Source of the DNA: Methylobacterium soli
GTDB taxonomy: Bacteria; Pseudomonadota; Alphaproteobacteria; Rhizobiales; Beijerinckiaceae
NCBI RefSeq assembly: GCF_008806385.1
Contig: NZ_VZZK01000021.1
Span: forward strand, 1 to 40,204
DNA length: 40,204 bases
Direction of reading: 5' to 3'
Of the stretch, positions 39,018-40,204 are shown piece after piece. The position numbers were made by a program, and so were the translations under genes. Every line of letters begins with the position of its first letter. The first letter of the stretch is position 1. The notes beneath the pieces are model-generated. The model was not told the DNA's origin and ran no database searches. It saw nothing but the letters and a program-made list of their open reading frames with translations.

Positions 39018-39464
39018 TCAACGCCCGAGGACCAGCACGCCCAGGCCGAGGATCAAGAGGGTCGCGAGGCCGGCGAGCGCCACGATCCGGTTCACCTCGG
39101 CGCGTTCCGCGGCCGCGTCCGTGGAGACCCGCGCGGGCGCCTCGGCGGCGGCCGGCGCCTGGGCGGCGATCGGCTGAGGCGCCAACCGGGCCTCGCCGCC
39201 GGGCGGAGGTGGGAGCGGGGGCAGGGGCGCGACCGGGACCGGCATCGACGGGCGCTCCCCCGGCCGGGCCAGCATCGCCAGGGTTTCCTCCACCTCGACG
39301 GGCACGCCCGCCTCCTCGATCTCCAGCACCACGAGGGCGATGTCCTCGGCGCTCATCCGGTCGACCGGAAGCCCGGTGAGCAGATCCTCGGGGGAGAGCC
39401 GCCCCTTGCGCTGGCCGAGCGCGATCAATCGCTCGAGCGTGTCCTTGTCGATCCCGGCTGCCAT
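39018..39464 (-). CDS. Membrane-anchored protein with a sigma-70 region 1.1-like domain
   Basis: A 148-residue protein in three parts. Residues 5-60 (DTLERLIALGQRKGRLSPED, then LP-D-S-ED-IALVV-EIEEAGV) match the pattern of sigma-70 region 1.1, the acidic N-terminal module of housekeeping sigma factors that blocks premature DNA binding. Residues 65-120 are Pro/Ala-rich linker. Residues 125-147 are a single C-terminal transmembrane helix (IVALAGLATLLILGLGVLVLG). There is no DNA-binding sigma region, so it is not a sigma factor. The orientation would leave the domain in the cytoplasm. Start chosen at the ATG at 39464; the ATG at 39479 adds five residues. Transcribed away from minD. Confidence 0.7.
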   Translation of the reverse strand: MAAGIDKDTLERLIALGQRKGRLSPEDLLTGLPVDRMSAEDIALVVLEIEEAGVPVEVEETLAMLARPGERPSMPVPVAPLPPLPPPPGGEARLAPQPIAAQAPAAAEAPARVSTDAAAERAEVNRIVALAGLATLLILGLGVLVLGR

Positions 39465-39707
39465 CCTGCCCCCCGTCATGGGCCGCGCCCGCCATCGGCC
39501 GGGACCCGCACAGGGGATCAGGTGTTCGTCGCGCCCGCTTCGGCAAGGGTTGGCACGCGGTGCCGTCGCTTCGCGCGTCCCGCCAGCAATCTCGGGCGGC
39601 CTTTCGCATCCGGAGCCTGCGCGAGCGTTCTCGTGCTGAAATCGCGAGAATTGTTCGACGTCATACGCTCGTGCTGGGCCTAATAAATCACTGATGAATG
39701 CGCGCGT

Positions 39708-39723
39708 TTAACAGATGGTTAAC
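39708..39723. promoter_or_regulatory. Full CtrA box upstream of minD
   Basis: TTAA-CAGATGG-TTAAC is an exact match to the CtrA consensus TTAA-N7-TTAA(C) of alphaproteobacteria. Its second half lies in the 12-base palindrome ATGGTTAACCAT (39715-39726). It is 125 bases before the minD ATG, in an AT-rich patch of the 383-base gap 39465-39847. That gap otherwise shows no gene: an in-frame ATG at 39764 would extend MinD by 28 residues but lacks a ribosome site. Confidence 0.6.
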
Positions 39724-39847
39724 CATATCTTGCTGAAACTACGTCTCATCAGTTCGAGGCCGCATGGGGAGCGAGACGCCGCTTCGGTGTGTGATCTCGG
39801 CGAATTCTCTCGGCTTGCACCGGGGGCCGCAACGAGAGGGAGCAACG

Positions 39848-40204
39848 ATGTCCAAGGTTCTCGTCGTCACATCGGGTAAGGGCGGGGTCGGCAAGACGAC
39901 CACCACGGCGGCGCTCGGCGCCGCGATCGCGCAGAGCGGGTCGAGCGTCTGCGTCGTCGATTTCGACGTCGGCCTGCGCAACCTCGACCTCGTGATGGGG
40001 GCCGAGCGGCGCGTGGTCTACGACCTCATCAACGTGGTCTGCGGCGACGCCAAGCTCTCCCAGGCCGTCATCCGCGACAAGCGCCTGCCGAACCTCCACA
40101 TCCTCCCCGCCTCGCAGACGCGGGACAAGGATGCGCTGACCGACGCGGGCGTGGCCCGGGTGATGGAGGAACTGCGCGAGAAGTTCGACTGGGTGATCTG
40201 CGAC
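39848..40204 (+). CDS. minD: Septum site-determining ATPase MinD, N-terminal part
   Basis: The first 119 residues of MinD, cut by the right edge. The deviant Walker A GKGGVGKTT (about residues 10-18), VVDFDVGLRNLDLVMGAERRVVYD and the start of Walker B, WVICD, are diagnostic. MinD dimerises on ATP, binds the membrane and, with MinC and MinE, keeps the division ring at midcell. GAGGGAG lies seven bases before the ATG at 39848. minC, which usually precedes minD, is not present upstream; the neighbour is a divergent unrelated gene. minE is expected downstream, outside the window. Confidence 0.95.
   Translation, partial: MSKVLVVTSGKGGVGKTTTTAALGAAIAQSGSSVCVVDFDVGLRNLDLVMGAERRVVYDLINVVCGDAKLSQAVIRDKRLPNLHILPASQTRDKDALTDAGVARVMEELREKFDWVICD

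Noticed and set aside
39764..39847. In-frame N-terminal extension of MinD by 28 residues
   Set aside because: No Shine-Dalgarno at 39764, while GAGGGAG precedes 39848; MinD proteins start just before the Walker A strand.

Overview
The window is GC-rich, densely coding DNA. The strong G/C third-position bias, a eukaryote-type glutamine synthetase II, a DUF1476 (F1-ATPase zeta-type) protein, a Usg-family protein, an HWE-family LOV kinase and a consensus CtrA box all suggest an alphaproteobacterium of the Hyphomicrobiales. A Methylobacterium-like genome is the best guess; this is inference, since no rRNA or other marker is present. Most genes are ordinary chromosomal ones. No tRNA, rRNA, CRISPR array, transposase or phage gene was seen.

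Layout. Positions 1-7.9 kb hold a catabolic cluster: a TRAP transporter (dctM partial, dctQ, dctP), a divergent GntR/FCD regulator, a second GntR/FCD regulator, a large FAD/Fe-S 2-hydroxyacid dehydrogenase of the YdiJ type, and a divergent threonine aldolase. This looks like import and oxidation of a small hydroxy- or amino acid. Positions 7.9-9.9 kb hold an M32 carboxypeptidase and a small exported protein. Positions 9.9-15.7 kb hold a DNA-metabolism pair (SbcC-like YhaN ATPase and SbcD/YhaO-like nuclease) with a LexA-like box over the nuclease start, next to a divergent endonuclease/phosphatase-family gene. Positions 15.6-19.5 kb hold a cardiolipin-synthase-type phospholipase D, a tiny membrane protein and an EF-G-like GTPase with degenerate GTPase motifs.

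Positions 19.5-20.2 kb are non-coding and carry two copies of a roughly 148-bp palindromic repeat. After these come a cupin, a LOV-HWE blue-light histidine kinase, and an iron-uptake pair (PepSY membrane protein and TonB-dependent siderophore receptor) with an Irr-box-like palindrome. An MFS/MarR pair follows. Positions 28.2-32.7 kb hold a DUF1476 protein, an AidB-type acyl-CoA dehydrogenase, a histone-deacetylase-family amidohydrolase and a secreted collagen-like protein.

Positions 32.7-36.8 kb hold phosphoglucomutase, glutamine synthetase II with a good sigma-54 promoter, and glutaminase; the last two make a small nitrogen module. The right end has an unrecognised 176-aa protein behind a cluster of CTGTGCAG octamers, a DUF4336 protein, Usg, a membrane-anchored protein with a sigma-70 region-1.1-like domain, and the start of minD behind a CtrA box.

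The observations most worth a second look are the LexA-like box on the YhaO/YhaN pair, the octamer array, the membrane-tethered region-1.1-like domain, the EF-G-like protein without the catalytic histidine, the covarying palindromic repeats and the secreted collagen-like protein. I saw no clearly undescribed multi-gene system.
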